The notes under the pieces were generated by a model, which saw nothing but the letters and a program-made list of their open reading frames with translations, made no database searches and was not told where the DNA came from. Positions 1 to 8,690 of a stretch of 33,811 bases of DNA are shown piece by piece (position 1 is the first letter of the stretch; each line of letters begins with the position of its first letter). Made by a program: the position numbers and the translations under genes. Source of the stretch: JALCLA01 sp965653565 (GTDB lineage Bacteria > Pseudomonadota > Gammaproteobacteria > Xanthomonadales > Xanthomonadaceae); contig CBFHAI010000047.1 of assembly GCA_965653565.1 (NCBI GenBank), forward strand, positions 1-33,811. Reading direction: 5' to 3'.

Positions 1-267
1 TGGAAGTTGAGTTGGCGCTCAGGGGTTTAACCCCGAACTCCAGACACCGCAACACCTTTCATGCGTTCGACGAAAAATTCCCCGGACAGTAGTGCGCCTG
101 CGCGGGAATGACGAGATTGGCGTGGAGTCGCGAAAACCGAACGCTTCAAAGTCACTGGATTCCGCCAGCATCCACAAACTACGCGAACAGCTGCGCACCA
201 CACCCAAACGCAGGAACCCCGAACGGGTGCGATATCATCCCCCAGCGTCCCCGCCGCCCTCTCCGCC
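1..267. other. Non-coding leader region with repeat relics
   Basis: No reading frame with a plausible start and coding-like third positions was found here. It holds a 13-base palindrome at 22-34 (GGGGTT-T-AACCCC) flanked by GAGTT and AACTC, which could extend the hairpin. It also holds separated fragments of a common palindromic repeat: GCGGGAATGACG near 102-113 and CACTGGATTCCGCC near 153-166. Versions of both appear again intact at 7293-7355. These look like worn copies of one dispersed repeat family. The end of the upstream gene is not in the window. Confidence 0.5.
22..34. repeat. Short perfect palindrome GGGGTTTAACCCC
   Basis: Six-base arms around one central T, with further pairing possible between GAGTT at 9-13 and AACTC at 36-40. 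It could be the base of a hairpin downstream of an unseen gene, but no T-run follows, so it is not called a terminator. Confidence 0.4.
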
Positions 268-1005
268 TTGACCCTCCGCGCCCTCACTCTCGATCTCGAC
301 GACACCCTCTGGCCGATCTGGCCAGCGATCACGCGCGCGGAAGAGAATCTGCATCGGTGGCTCGAGCAGCACGCACCGCGCTGCGCCGAGCGCTATCCGG
401 TGGCGGCGATGCGCGAGTTGCGCGATCGGGTGGCGCGCGATAATCCGCATCTGGCGCATGATTTCAGCGCGCAGCGGAAACTCTCGCTCGCCACCGCGCT
501 GCGCGACAGCCAGGAAGACGAGGCGCATGCCGACGCCGCGTTCGAGATTTTCGTCGTCGGGCGCAATCAGGTCGATCTGTATCCGGACGTGCCGCAGGCG
601 CTGGCGCGGTTGGCGGCGCGGTTTCCGATCGCGGCGCTCACCAACGGCAATGCCGATCTGAATCGCATCGGCCTGCACCAGCATTTCGAGTTCCAGCTCG
701 GCGCGCGCGAGCATGGTTGCGCCAAGCCCGACCCAGGCATTTTTCTCGCCGCCTGCGAGCGGCTCGATTGCGCGCCGCACGAGGTGCTGCACATCGGCGA
801 CGATCCGGATCTCGACGTGATCGGCGCGCGCCGCGCCGGATTGCGCGCGGCCTGGATCAATCGCAACGGCCTCGAATGGGGCTATCCGCACGATCTGCCC
901 GATATCGTCGCGTGCGATCTGGGCGAGTTGGCCGATTGGCTCGATCGCGAACATCCGACTTCTTCCCGCAAGCCGCCGCGCGCGGCGCAGGCCCGCAACG
1001 CATGA
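268..1005 (+). CDS. HAD-superfamily hydrolase (YigB-like phosphatase)
   Basis: A 245-residue haloacid dehalogenase-type phosphatase, probably cytosolic. All four HAD motifs are visible. Motif I is DLDDT at residues 9-13 (Asp9 nucleophile, Asp11 acid/base), motif II is TNGN, motif III is the Lys of AKPDPG, and motif IV is the acidic GDDPDLD. The insertion between motifs I and II gives a mostly helical cap, as in the HAD-IA/YigB group. YigB-type enzymes dephosphorylate FMN and related riboflavin intermediates, but the substrate cannot be read from sequence. The start is a TTG eight residues before motif I. No ATG or GTG lies close upstream in frame and the ribosome site is weak, so the start is uncertain. 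The stop overlaps the next gene's ATG (ATGA at 1002-1005), so the two are translationally coupled. Confidence 0.85.
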   Translation: MTLRALTLDLDDTLWPIWPAITRAEENLHRWLEQHAPRCAERYPVAAMRELRDRVARDNPHLAHDFSAQRKLSLATALRDSQEDEAHADAAFEIFVVGRNQVDLYPDVPQALARLAARFPIAALTNGNADLNRIGLHQHFEFQLGAREHGCAKPDPGIFLAACERLDCAPHEVLHIGDDPDLDVIGARRAGLRAAWINRNGLEWGYPHDLPDIVACDLGELADWLDREHPTSSRKPPRAAQARNA

Positions 1006-2396
1006 GCACCATGAACTGTTTCGCCGCCGCCGACGATGCCGCCCACGCCCTGCCGCTGGTGCTGCTCAGGCGCGCCGATCTGGATTCGTTCCTCGAGGGG
1101 CAGATGCCCGGCACGCGCGCCTGGGTGCGCGCGCATCACTGGACGGCGGCGCCGAACACGGCGCTGCTGGTGCCGGGTAGCGACGGGCAACCGATCGCCG
1201 CGCTCGCCGGCATCGCCGACATCGATGATCCGCTATCGCTCGGGTTTCTGCCGTTGACGCTGCCCGAGGGCGTCTATCGCCTCACGCGCGAACACGGGCT
1301 CGTCATCGATGCCGCGCACGCGCTGCTCGGCTGGGGCCTGGGCGCGTATCAATACGATCGCTACCGCAAGCCCAACCGCGCACCGGCGCGTCTCGCGCTC
1401 GATGCCGCCGCGAGCGAATTGTCCGACACCTACGCGCAGCTCAAGGCCAGCCTGCTAGTGCGCGATCTGGTCAATACGCCGACCGAAGACATGGGCCCCG
1501 AACAGCTCGAAGCGGTGACGCATCGGTTGGCGCAGGCTTATGGCGGCGAGTCGCGCGCGATCGTCGGCGACGCACTGCTCAGCGAGAATTTTCCCGCCAT
1601 CCACGCCGTCGGCCGCGCCTCGCATCGCGCCCCGCGCCTGATCGAACTCGAATGGGGCGATGCCGCGCATCCGCGCCTGGCGATCGTCGGCAAAGGCGTC
1701 TGCTTCGACACCGGCGGCCTCGACATCAAGCCGGCCGACGGCATGCGCTGGATGAAGAAGGACATGGGCGGCGCCGCACATGCGCTGGCGCTGGCGCAGC
1801 TGGTGATGGCGCAGCGGCTGCCGGTGCGGCTGCAGCTGCTGGTGCCGGCGGTCGAGAACGCGATCGCCGCCAACAGCTATCGGCCCGGCGAAGTGCTGGC
1901 GACCCGCAAGGGCCTGCGCGTGGAGGTCGACAACACCGACGCCGAAGGCCGCATCGTGCTGTGCGATGCGATCGCCTACGCCGCCGAGCGCCGGCCCGAG
2001 CTGATCCTCGATTTCGCCACGCTCACCGGCGCCGCGCGCATCGCCCTCGGCCCCGATCTGCCGGCGCTGTTCTCCAATCGCGACGAGCTGCGCGCCGGCT
2101 TCCTGCAGGCCTCGGCCAGGGTGCGCGACCCGTTGTGGCCGATGCCGTTGTGGCAGCCTTATCACAGCTATCTGAAGAGCTACCTCGCCGACATGGCGAA
2201 CTCAGGCCCGTCGCGCATGGGCGGCGCGATCACCGCGGCGCTGTATCTGGAACGCTTCGTGCCCGAAGGCCAAGCCTGGGCGCATATCGATGTGTATTCG
2301 TGGAACGATGCCGATCGCCCCGGCAAACCGCTGGGTGGCGAGGCGCAGAGCCTGCGCGCGAGCTGGGACCTGTTGAAGGCCCGCTTCGGTCGCTGA
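1002..2396 (+). CDS. M17 leucyl aminopeptidase family protein
   Basis: A 464-residue cytosolic metallo-aminopeptidase that removes N-terminal residues from peptides. The C-terminal catalytic half carries the M17 two-metal signature: Lys231 and Asp236 in GKGVCFDTGG, Asp254 in MKKDMGGAA, and Asp313/Glu315 in NTDAEGR with the bicarbonate-binding Arg317. The N-terminal half (about 1-150) is less conserved, as usual for the regulatory or oligomerisation domain. At 464 residues it is shorter than E. coli PepA (about 500) and closer to PepB-type paralogues, so no symbol is given. The frame stays open well upstream of 1002. I chose the ATG at 1002 because it sits in the ATGA overlap with the HAD gene and the upstream frame lies inside that gene. 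A second ATG at 1011 is possible. Confidence 0.92.
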   Translation: MSTMNCFAAADDAAHALPLVLLRRADLDSFLEGQMPGTRAWVRAHHWTAAPNTALLVPGSDGQPIAALAGIADIDDPLSLGFLPLTLPEGVYRLTREHGLVIDAAHALLGWGLGAYQYDRYRKPNRAPARLALDAAASELSDTYAQLKASLLVRDLVNTPTEDMGPEQLEAVTHRLAQAYGGESRAIVGDALLSENFPAIHAVGRASHRAPRLIELEWGDAAHPRLAIVGKGVCFDTGGLDIKPADGMRWMKKDMGGAAHALALAQLVMAQRLPVRLQLLVPAVENAIAANSYRPGEVLATRKGLRVEVDNTDAEGRIVLCDAIAYAAERRPELILDFATLTGAARIALGPDLPALFSNRDELRAGFLQASARVRDPLWPMPLWQPYHSYLKSYLADMANSGPSRMGGAITAALYLERFVPEGQAWAHIDVYSWNDADRPGKPLGGEAQSLRASWDLLKARFGR

Positions 2397-2517
2397 GCCG
2401 TCCGCGAGCGGTGTGCCGATGAGACGGTGACAAGACGCATCTGGCGCGATTTGCACTTTGCCCGTCACACTTGCTGCATCGTCCGGTCTATCGAACGCTT
2501 CCAGAAGATTGCCACGC

Positions 2518-3765
2518 ATGAATGCCTCCGCCGAAATGCTGCGCGAATTGCGCATCGACCGCAGCAACAACGCCGCCCCGCCACCATCGCGCAAAACGCT
2601 GTGGCTGGTCGTGGCGGGTGCCGTCGTGGCGATCGCGGCGGGCCTGGTTTTCGCATTCGCCGGTGGCGCGCCGGAAGTGCGCACCGCAACGGCGCGGCCG
2701 ATCGCCGCGTCCGGCAGCAGCGCCGCCAGCGTGCTCGATGCGTCCGGCTACGTCACCGCGCGTCGCCAGGCCACGGTGTCGTCGAAGATCACCGGCAAGG
2801 TGATCGAAGTGTTGATCGAGGAAGGCATGCGGGTCGAAGAAGGCCAGGTGCTGGCGCGGCTCGATCCGGTCGATGTCGAGGCCCAGCGCGCGCTGTCCAA
2901 TTCGCAGTTGCAGGCCTCGCGCACGCAGCTCGACGAAGCCCGCACGCAACTGGCGCTGGCCGAGAAAACCCTGGCGCGCAGCCGCGAACTGCTGGCGCGC
3001 GAACTCGTCGCCCAGTCGCAGTTCGACCAGGCCGAATCGGAACGCAACGCGCTCGCCGCGCGCGTCGCCACCGCGCAGCGCAATGTGCAGGTGGCGCAGG
3101 ATTCGCTGCATCTGTCCGACATCAACGTCGACAACACCGTGGTGCGCGCGCCGTTCGCCGGCGTGGTGACGGTGAAGGCGGCGCAGCCGGGCGAGATGAT
3201 TTCGCCGATCTCGGCCGGCGGCGGTTTCACCCGCACCGGCATCGGCACCATCGTCGACATGGATTCGCTCGAAGTGCAGGTCGACGTCAACGAATCCTTC
3301 ATCGGCCGGGTCAAGGCCGGCCAGCCGATCGAAGCGGTGCTCAACGCCTATCCCGACTGGAAAATCCCGGGCGAAGTGATCGCCATCGTGCCGACCGCCG
3401 ATCGCGGCAAGGCGACGGTGAAGGTGCGTATCGCGCTGCACGCGAAAGACGCGCGCATCGTGCCCGAGATGGGCGTGCGCGTGGCGTTCCTCGAAGCCCG
3501 CCAGCCGCCGACCGCGCAAGCCCCCGAACCGCCGAAAGGCGTGCTGGTGCCGGCCGCGGCGATCGTCACGCGCGACGGCGAGCAAGTCGCGTTCGTCGTG
3601 AACGACGGCAAGGTCGCACGCCGCGTGGTCGCCATCGGCCGCAGTCTGGGCGACGATCGCGAAGTGACCCAGGGCCTCAGCGGCGGCGAGCGCGTGGTGC
3701 TCGATCCGCCGGACAATCTCGCCGACGGCGCGCGCATCCGCGTGGCCGACGACGCCGCGAAATAA
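2518..3765 (+). CDS. Periplasmic adaptor (HlyD/MacA-like membrane fusion protein)
   Basis: A 415-residue membrane-fusion subunit of a tripartite efflux system. It has a short cytoplasmic N-terminus, one membrane anchor at about residues 27-49, then the lipoyl-like half-domain (VSSKITGKV...EEGMRVEEGQ). A long coiled-coil hairpin follows at about 120-200, rich in Ala/Gln/Glu/Arg heptads. The second lipoyl half (VRAPFAGVV...QPGEM) and beta-barrel and membrane-proximal domains complete it. The ATG at 2518 was chosen over an in-frame upstream start at 2458 because it gives a normal charged N-terminus directly before the anchor. The next gene is an ABC ATPase 42 bases downstream, so the partner is an ABC pump of the MacAB type rather than an RND pump. 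No outer-membrane TolC-type gene is present, so a chromosomal one elsewhere is presumably shared. Confidence 0.9.
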   Translation: MNASAEMLRELRIDRSNNAAPPPSRKTLWLVVAGAVVAIAAGLVFAFAGGAPEVRTATARPIAASGSSAASVLDASGYVTARRQATVSSKITGKVIEVLIEEGMRVEEGQVLARLDPVDVEAQRALSNSQLQASRTQLDEARTQLALAEKTLARSRELLARELVAQSQFDQAESERNALAARVATAQRNVQVAQDSLHLSDINVDNTVVRAPFAGVVTVKAAQPGEMISPISAGGGFTRTGIGTIVDMDSLEVQVDVNESFIGRVKAGQPIEAVLNAYPDWKIPGEVIAIVPTADRGKATVKVRIALHAKDARIVPEMGVRVAFLEARQPPTAQAPEPPKGVLVPAAAIVTRDGEQVAFVVNDGKVARRVVAIGRSLGDDREVTQGLSGGERVVLDPPDNLADGARIRVADDAAK

Positions 3766-3807
3766 TCACCGCCGCATTCAACTTTAATCTGCACGAGGAT
3801 GTCGAAG

Positions 3808-4500
<693 letters not shown>

Positions 4501-4594
4501 GCTTCGCTCGAAACTCCCGGCGCCGCACCGGAGCCTCCGGTGTCGCCGCGCCACCTGCGCATCGATGCGCGGGAAGTCTTAGGGGACAGTGCCA

Positions 4595-5752
4595 ATGAAA
4601 TACCTGCATCTGATCTGGGCCGCGCTGCTGCGCAGCAAGACCCGCACCTTGCTCACCATGTTGTCGGTGGTGGCCGCGTTCCTGTTGTTCGGCATGCTCG
4701 ACTCGGTGCGCGTGGCGTTCAATTCGAGCGCCAACGTGGCGGGCTACAACCGCCTGATCGTGGCCTCGAAACTGTCGTTCACGCAGACCCTGCCGTATCG
4801 GCTGCTGACGCAGATCGAACCGCTGCCCGGCATCAAGAGTGTCACCTACGCCAACTGGTTCGGCGGCATCTACCAAGACCCGAAGAATTTCTTCCCGAAC
4901 TTCGCGATCGGGCCGGGTTTCATGGAGATGTATCCGGAATACAAGATTCCGCCCGAACAGCTCGAAGCCTTCTATGCCGAGCGCACCGGTGCCATCGTCG
5001 GCGCCTCGCTGGCCAAGCGCCACGGCTGGAAGATCGGCGACACCATTCCGCTGCAGGCGACGATCTTCCCGACCAAGGGCAGCAACAACTGGGAATTCAA
5101 ACTAGTCGGCATTTTCGATGTGGTCGATGAAAAGCGCGACGGCGAAGAAAACCAGCTGATGTTCAACTGGAAATATTTCGACGAAGCCAACGACTACATC
5201 AAGAACGAGATCGGCTGGCTGACGGTCGAACTGGCCGAAGGCGCCGACGGAACGGCCGTGGCGCAGGCGATCGACGCGCTGTCGGAAAATTCCGATCACG
5301 AAACCAAGACGCAGACCGAGCAGGCCTTCAACCAGGCCTTCTTCAAGCAGTTCGCCGATATCGGCCTGATCGTCACCGCGATCATGGCGGCGGTGTTCTT
5401 CACCCTGCTGCTGCTCACCGGCAACACCATGGCGCAGGCGGTGCGCGAACGCGTGCCCGAACTGGCCGTGCTCAAGACCATCGGTTTTTCCGATACCACC
5501 GTGCTGGTGCTGGTGCTGGCCGAAGCGATCCTGCTGATCGTGCTCGGCGGCATGATCGGGCTGTCGATCGCCGCGTTGCTGATGCCGGGCGTCAGCCGCG
5601 CCAGCGGCGGCGTCATCCAGCTGCCGGGCGTGCCGTTCGACACCTGGCTGCTCGGGCTCGGACTGATGATCGCCATCGGCATCGCGATCGGGTTGCTGCC
5701 AGCCTTGCGCGGCATGCGGCTGAAGATCGTCGACGCCCTCGCCGGACGCTGA
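4595..5752 (+). CDS. FtsX-like ABC permease (MacB-type), first of pair
   Basis: A 385-residue inner-membrane permease with MacB_PCD plus FtsX architecture. One transmembrane helix lies near residues 19-37, followed by a large periplasmic domain (about 40-250) and three C-terminal helices near 256-276, 302-328 and 350-371. The cytoplasmic loop RERVPELAVLKTIGF (about 284-298) is the usual coupling segment that docks on the ATPase. The ATG at 4595 is preferred over the GTG at 4589 because AGGGGACAG at 4581-4589 is well spaced for it. A 94-base gap separates it from the ATPase gene. With the next gene it probably forms a heterodimeric permease for efflux or envelope stress relief. The substrate is unknown. 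Confidence 0.9.
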   Translation: MKYLHLIWAALLRSKTRTLLTMLSVVAAFLLFGMLDSVRVAFNSSANVAGYNRLIVASKLSFTQTLPYRLLTQIEPLPGIKSVTYANWFGGIYQDPKNFFPNFAIGPGFMEMYPEYKIPPEQLEAFYAERTGAIVGASLAKRHGWKIGDTIPLQATIFPTKGSNNWEFKLVGIFDVVDEKRDGEENQLMFNWKYFDEANDYIKNEIGWLTVELAEGADGTAVAQAIDALSENSDHETKTQTEQAFNQAFFKQFADIGLIVTAIMAAVFFTLLLLTGNTMAQAVRERVPELAVLKTIGFSDTTVLVLVLAEAILLIVLGGMIGLSIAALLMPGVSRASGGVIQLPGVPFDTWLLGLGLMIAIGIAIGLLPALRGMRLKIVDALAGR

Positions 5753-5822
5753 CGCCCGCCTCACTTCTCTCATCGCATCGAAACGCGCGGCGTGTTGCGC
5801 GCGGCAATCCAGGATGACTCGC

Positions 5823-7130
5823 ATGAAAAAGCGGCTGATCGATCTGTTGGTGATACTCGCGCTGATCGCGGGCCTCGTGCTGTGGATCAACTTGCCGTGG
5901 CCGGCGATCGCGGGCGGCGTCGTGCTGCTCGCGCTATGGCTGTTCCTCACGCGCCGCGGTGAACAGACGCGCGCGGTGACCGCGGTCGGCCTGGCCAGCC
6001 TGCCGCAACGCTGGGGTGCCTCCAGCGTGATCGTGATCGGCATCGCCGGCGTGGTCGGTGTGCTGGTGGCGATGCTGGCGATGGGCGAAGGCTTCGAAGC
6101 CACGCTCAAGGGCACCGGCAGCGCCGACACCGCGATCATCCTGCGCGGCGGATCGCAGGCCGAGACCAACTCCAATATCGGTCGCGACCAGGTGCCCCTG
6201 ATCGCCGCACTCGACGGCATCGCCCGCGATGCGAACGGCCGTCCGCTGGTCTCGGCGGAAGCCTCGCAAGTAGCCAGCCTGCCGACCAAGGCCGACCGCA
6301 CCGATGCCAACGTGCAGCTGCGCGGCGTCGGCGAAGAAGCCTGGACGCTGCGTCCGCAGGTCAAGATTCTCGAAGGCCGCAAATTCGAAGCCGGCCGGCG
6401 CGAACTGGTGGTCGGCCAGAGCGCGCAGAAGCAATACATCGGCCTGGATGTCGGCCAGCAGATCGAACTGGCGAACCAGCAATGGACCATCGTCGGCATT
6501 TTCGCCGCCGGCGACTCGCACGATTCCGAACTGTGGTCCGACACCGAAACGCTCGCCACCACCTACCGGCGTCCGTCGTTCCAATCGGTGACGGTGAAAC
6601 TCGACGGCGCCGACGGTTTCGAGCGCCTGAAAACCGCGCTGGCCGCCGACCCGCGCCTGAAGCTCGACGTGCAGACCACGCGCGACTACTACGCCAAACA
6701 ATCCGAAGGCCTCACCAACGTGATCCGCGCGCTCGGCACCGTGATCGGCACGATCATGGCGGTGGGCGCGGTATTCGGCGCACTCAACACGATGTACGCG
6801 GCGATCGCCGGCCGCATCCGCGAAATCGCCACGCTGCGCGCGATCGGATTTCGCGGGTTGCCGGTGGTGATGGCGGTGATGCTCGAAACGATGTTGCTGG
6901 CGCTGCTCGGCGGATTGCTCGGCGCAGCGCTCGCGTGGCTGATATTCAACGGCTACAGCGTGTCGACCCTGAGCAGCAACTTCAGCCAGGTGGTGTTCCA
7001 GTTCAAGGTGACGCCGGAGTTGTTGTGGAGTGGGCTCAAGTGGGCGCTCGGCATCGGGCTTGCCGGTGGACTGTTTCCGGCGTTGCGGGCGGCGCGGTTG
7101 CCGGTAACAGATGCATTGCGGGCGGGGTGA
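5823..7130 (+). CDS. FtsX-like ABC permease, second of pair, with extra N-terminal helices
   Basis: A 435-residue permease related to the preceding one in its C-terminal half (helix, coupling loop with REIATLRAIGF, two more helices). It differs at the N-terminus: two additional hydrophobic segments (about 8-22 and 28-43) precede the usual first FtsX helix at about 68-87. The periplasmic domain is roughly 90-300. AGGA at 5811-5814 is eight bases before the ATG at 5823, so that start is preferred over the ATG at 5814, which overlaps the ribosome site. It closes the exporter operon. No terminator is obvious after it; palindromic repeats begin about 90 bases downstream. Confidence 0.9.
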   Translation: MKKRLIDLLVILALIAGLVLWINLPWPAIAGGVVLLALWLFLTRRGEQTRAVTAVGLASLPQRWGASSVIVIGIAGVVGVLVAMLAMGEGFEATLKGTGSADTAIILRGGSQAETNSNIGRDQVPLIAALDGIARDANGRPLVSAEASQVASLPTKADRTDANVQLRGVGEEAWTLRPQVKILEGRKFEAGRRELVVGQSAQKQYIGLDVGQQIELANQQWTIVGIFAAGDSHDSELWSDTETLATTYRRPSFQSVTVKLDGADGFERLKTALAADPRLKLDVQTTRDYYAKQSEGLTNVIRALGTVIGTIMAVGAVFGALNTMYAAIAGRIREIATLRAIGFRGLPVVMAVMLETMLLALLGGLLGAALAWLIFNGYSVSTLSSNFSQVVFQFKVTPELLWSGLKWALGIGLAGGLFPALRAARLPVTDALRAG

Positions 7131-7224
7131 TTTGGTTCTGTCTTGGTGCGTGGGGACAGGCCGAATCCAGGGTTTCGGTTTGCGCGATTCACGTCACGCG
7201 GGCGGGATCAGCAAGATCCACCAT

Positions 7225-7289
7225 CCTCACCCCAGCCCTCTCCCCTTCGACAAGCTCAGGACAGGCTTGAGGGAGAGGGAGAGGTGCGG
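7225..7289. repeat. Palindromic intergenic repeat (CCCTCTCCC/GGGAGAGGG) with inserted module
   Basis: CCTCACCCCAGCCCTCTCC on the left and GAGGGAGAGGGAGAGG on the right form the arms of a common bacterial intergenic palindrome. Between the arms, at 7245-7266, sits CTTCGACAAGCTCAGGACAG plus GC, a module seen again in opposite orientation at 7324-7344. Confidence 0.75.
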
Positions 7290-7292
7290 TGA

Positions 7293-7355
7293 GTCACTGG
7301 ATTCCCGCCTGGCCGCAGGCCAGCTTGTCCTGAGCCTGTCGAAGGGCGGGAATGA
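7293..7355. repeat. Palindromic intergenic repeat (TGGATTCCCGCC/GGCGGGAATGAC) with inserted module
   Basis: GTCACTGGATTCCCGCC on the left pairs with GGGCGGGAATGAC on the right. The loop carries CTTGTCCTGAGCCTGTCGAAG (7324-7344), the reverse complement, with two differences, of the module in the neighbouring repeat. A small GGCC-GCAGGCC hairpin also lies in the loop. It could form a strong stem-loop between the convergent exporter operon and dacC. Confidence 0.75.
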
Positions 7356-7408
7356 CATAACAAAAAGTGGCAGCCGCAAACCCCTCTTCGAAAAATTAAA
7401 GAAAGCCC

Positions 7409-8635
7409 TTATTCCGATTCCCACCACATCCAAAACCCATCCCCGATCCGCTTGAAAAACCCGCCCTCCGGCGCATCGGCCAATGCCACCAGCGGCCGCT
7501 CGGCGACGGGCTTTCCATCCAGCGTCAATCGCAAGGTCCCGATTTGCTGGCCCTTGGTGAACGGCGCGACCAACTGCGAAGGCACATCCATCGCGGCCTG
7601 CAATTGTTCGTACTTGCCGCGCGGCACCGTCACCAGCAGCGGTTCGCTCAGGCCCAGATCGATCGTCTCGGTTTCGCCCTTCCACAGCGGCGGTTGCGCG
7701 ACGGCGACATTGGCCGCGTAAACCGTATGGGTTTCGAAGAAGCGGAAGCCCCAGTTCAACAAGGCGTAGCTGTCTTCGGCGCGTTGTTTTTCGCTGGTGG
7801 AGCCCATCACGACGCTGATCAGGCGTTGGTCGCCGCGCTTGGCCGAGGCGGCCAGGCAGTAGCCGGCGCCGGAGTGGTGGCCGGTCTTGATGCCATCGAC
7901 GCTTTCGTCTTTCCACAGCAGCGTGTTGCGGTTGTATTGGCGGATGCCGTTGAAGGTGAATTCCTTCTGCGAATACACCGCGTAGTCTTCCGGGAAATCG
8001 TGGATCAGGGCGCGCGACAAGCGCGCGATGTCGTGGGCGGTGGTGTAGTGCTCGGGCGAGGACAGGCCGTGCGAATTGACGAAATGCGTGCCGGTCATGC
8101 CGAGGCGTTCGGCGTAGGAATTCATCAGTGCGGCGAAGGCTTCTTCGCTGCCGGCGACGTGTTCGGCGAGCGCGATCGAGGCGTCGTTGCCGGACTGGAT
8201 GATCATGCCGTGCAGCAGTTCGGCGAGTTTCACTTTCGAGTTCACCGGCAAAAAGCTGGTCGAGCCGTCGGTGCCGCCGCCACCGCCGCGCCAGGCGTTT
8301 TCGCTGATGGTCACTTCATCGTCGGGCTTGAGTTTGCCGCCGCGCAATTCGGCCGAGACGACGTACGAGGTCATCACCTTGGTGATGCTGGCCGGCTCCA
8401 CGCGCGCGTCGACGTTTTCGCCGGCCAGCACCTGGCCGCTGGCGTCGTCCATCAACAGCCAGGCGCTGCCCTGCACCGCCGGCGGTGGCGGCGTGGGAAC
8501 GGCGGCCGGAGCCGGTGCGGCCGGCACCGGTGTGGGGGCCGGCGTCGGCACGGCAGGCGTCTGGGCGAGCGCCGAGCCGGCGAGGAAAATGCCGAACATC
8601 GAGGCGATGAGATAGGGATGTTGGAAGTTGATCAA
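7409..8635 (-). CDS. dacC: D-alanyl-D-alanine carboxypeptidase (PBP5/6 family)
   Basis: A 408-residue low-molecular-weight penicillin-binding protein that trims the terminal D-Ala from peptidoglycan stem pentapeptides in the periplasm. Active-site motifs are SITK (Ser83, Lys86), SGN at 148-150 and KTG at 250-252 (followed by HH). The C-terminal beta domain and a final aromatic amphipathic stretch (FKRIGDGFWMWWE) are present, as expected for peripheral membrane anchoring. A signal peptide ends near residue 25, followed by an unusual Pro/Ala-rich linker at about 26-54. The start is a TTG: GGAG lies eight bases upstream and the only nearby ATG (residue 13) would cut the signal peptide in half. 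It lies 45 bases after rlpA and is probably co-transcribed with mltB-rlpA. The choice between dacA and dacC names is arbitrary. Confidence 0.93.
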   Translation of the reverse strand: MINFQHPYLIASMFGIFLAGSALAQTPAVPTPAPTPVPAAPAPAAVPTPPPPAVQGSAWLLMDDASGQVLAGENVDARVEPASITKVMTSYVVSAELRGGKLKPDDEVTISENAWRGGGGGTDGSTSFLPVNSKVKLAELLHGMIIQSGNDASIALAEHVAGSEEAFAALMNSYAERLGMTGTHFVNSHGLSSPEHYTTAHDIARLSRALIHDFPEDYAVYSQKEFTFNGIRQYNRNTLLWKDESVDGIKTGHHSGAGYCLAASAKRGDQRLISVVMGSTSEKQRAEDSYALLNWGFRFFETHTVYAANVAVAQPPLWKGETETIDLGLSEPLLVTVPRGKYEQLQAAMDVPSQLVAPFTKGQQIGTLRLTLDGKPVAERPLVALADAPEGGFFKRIGDGFWMWWESE

Positions 8636-8650
8636 CGCAATCGCTCCAGC
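8636..8650 (-). promoter_or_regulatory. Ribosome binding site deciding the TTG start of dacC
   Basis: On the minus strand the sequence reads GGAG, then eight bases, then TTG ATC AAC. No ATG or GTG in frame has comparable spacing, so this site supports the non-canonical start. Confidence 0.55.
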
Positions 8651-8673
8651 AGAAATCGTTTCAGGAATTCGAA

Positions 8674-8690
8674 GGCCGACTCAGTCGGCC
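8674..8690. repeat. Perfect palindrome across the rlpA stop codon
   Basis: GGCCGACT-C-AGTCGGCC: eight-base arms around one base, spanning the final codons and stop of rlpA and lying just upstream of dacC. It can form a hairpin in the mRNA between the two genes and may tune relative expression. No T-run follows, so it is not a classic terminator. Confidence 0.5.

Noticed and set aside
2518..3765. RND efflux adaptor (AcrA/MexA) with an RND pump
   Set aside because: The neighbouring genes encode an ABC ATPase and FtsX-type permeases, not an RND transporter, so a MacA-like role is favoured.
5102..6562. A 486-codon minus-strand open frame
   Set aside because: Antisense to both permeases; Ser/Arg/Ala-rich shadow translation without motifs.
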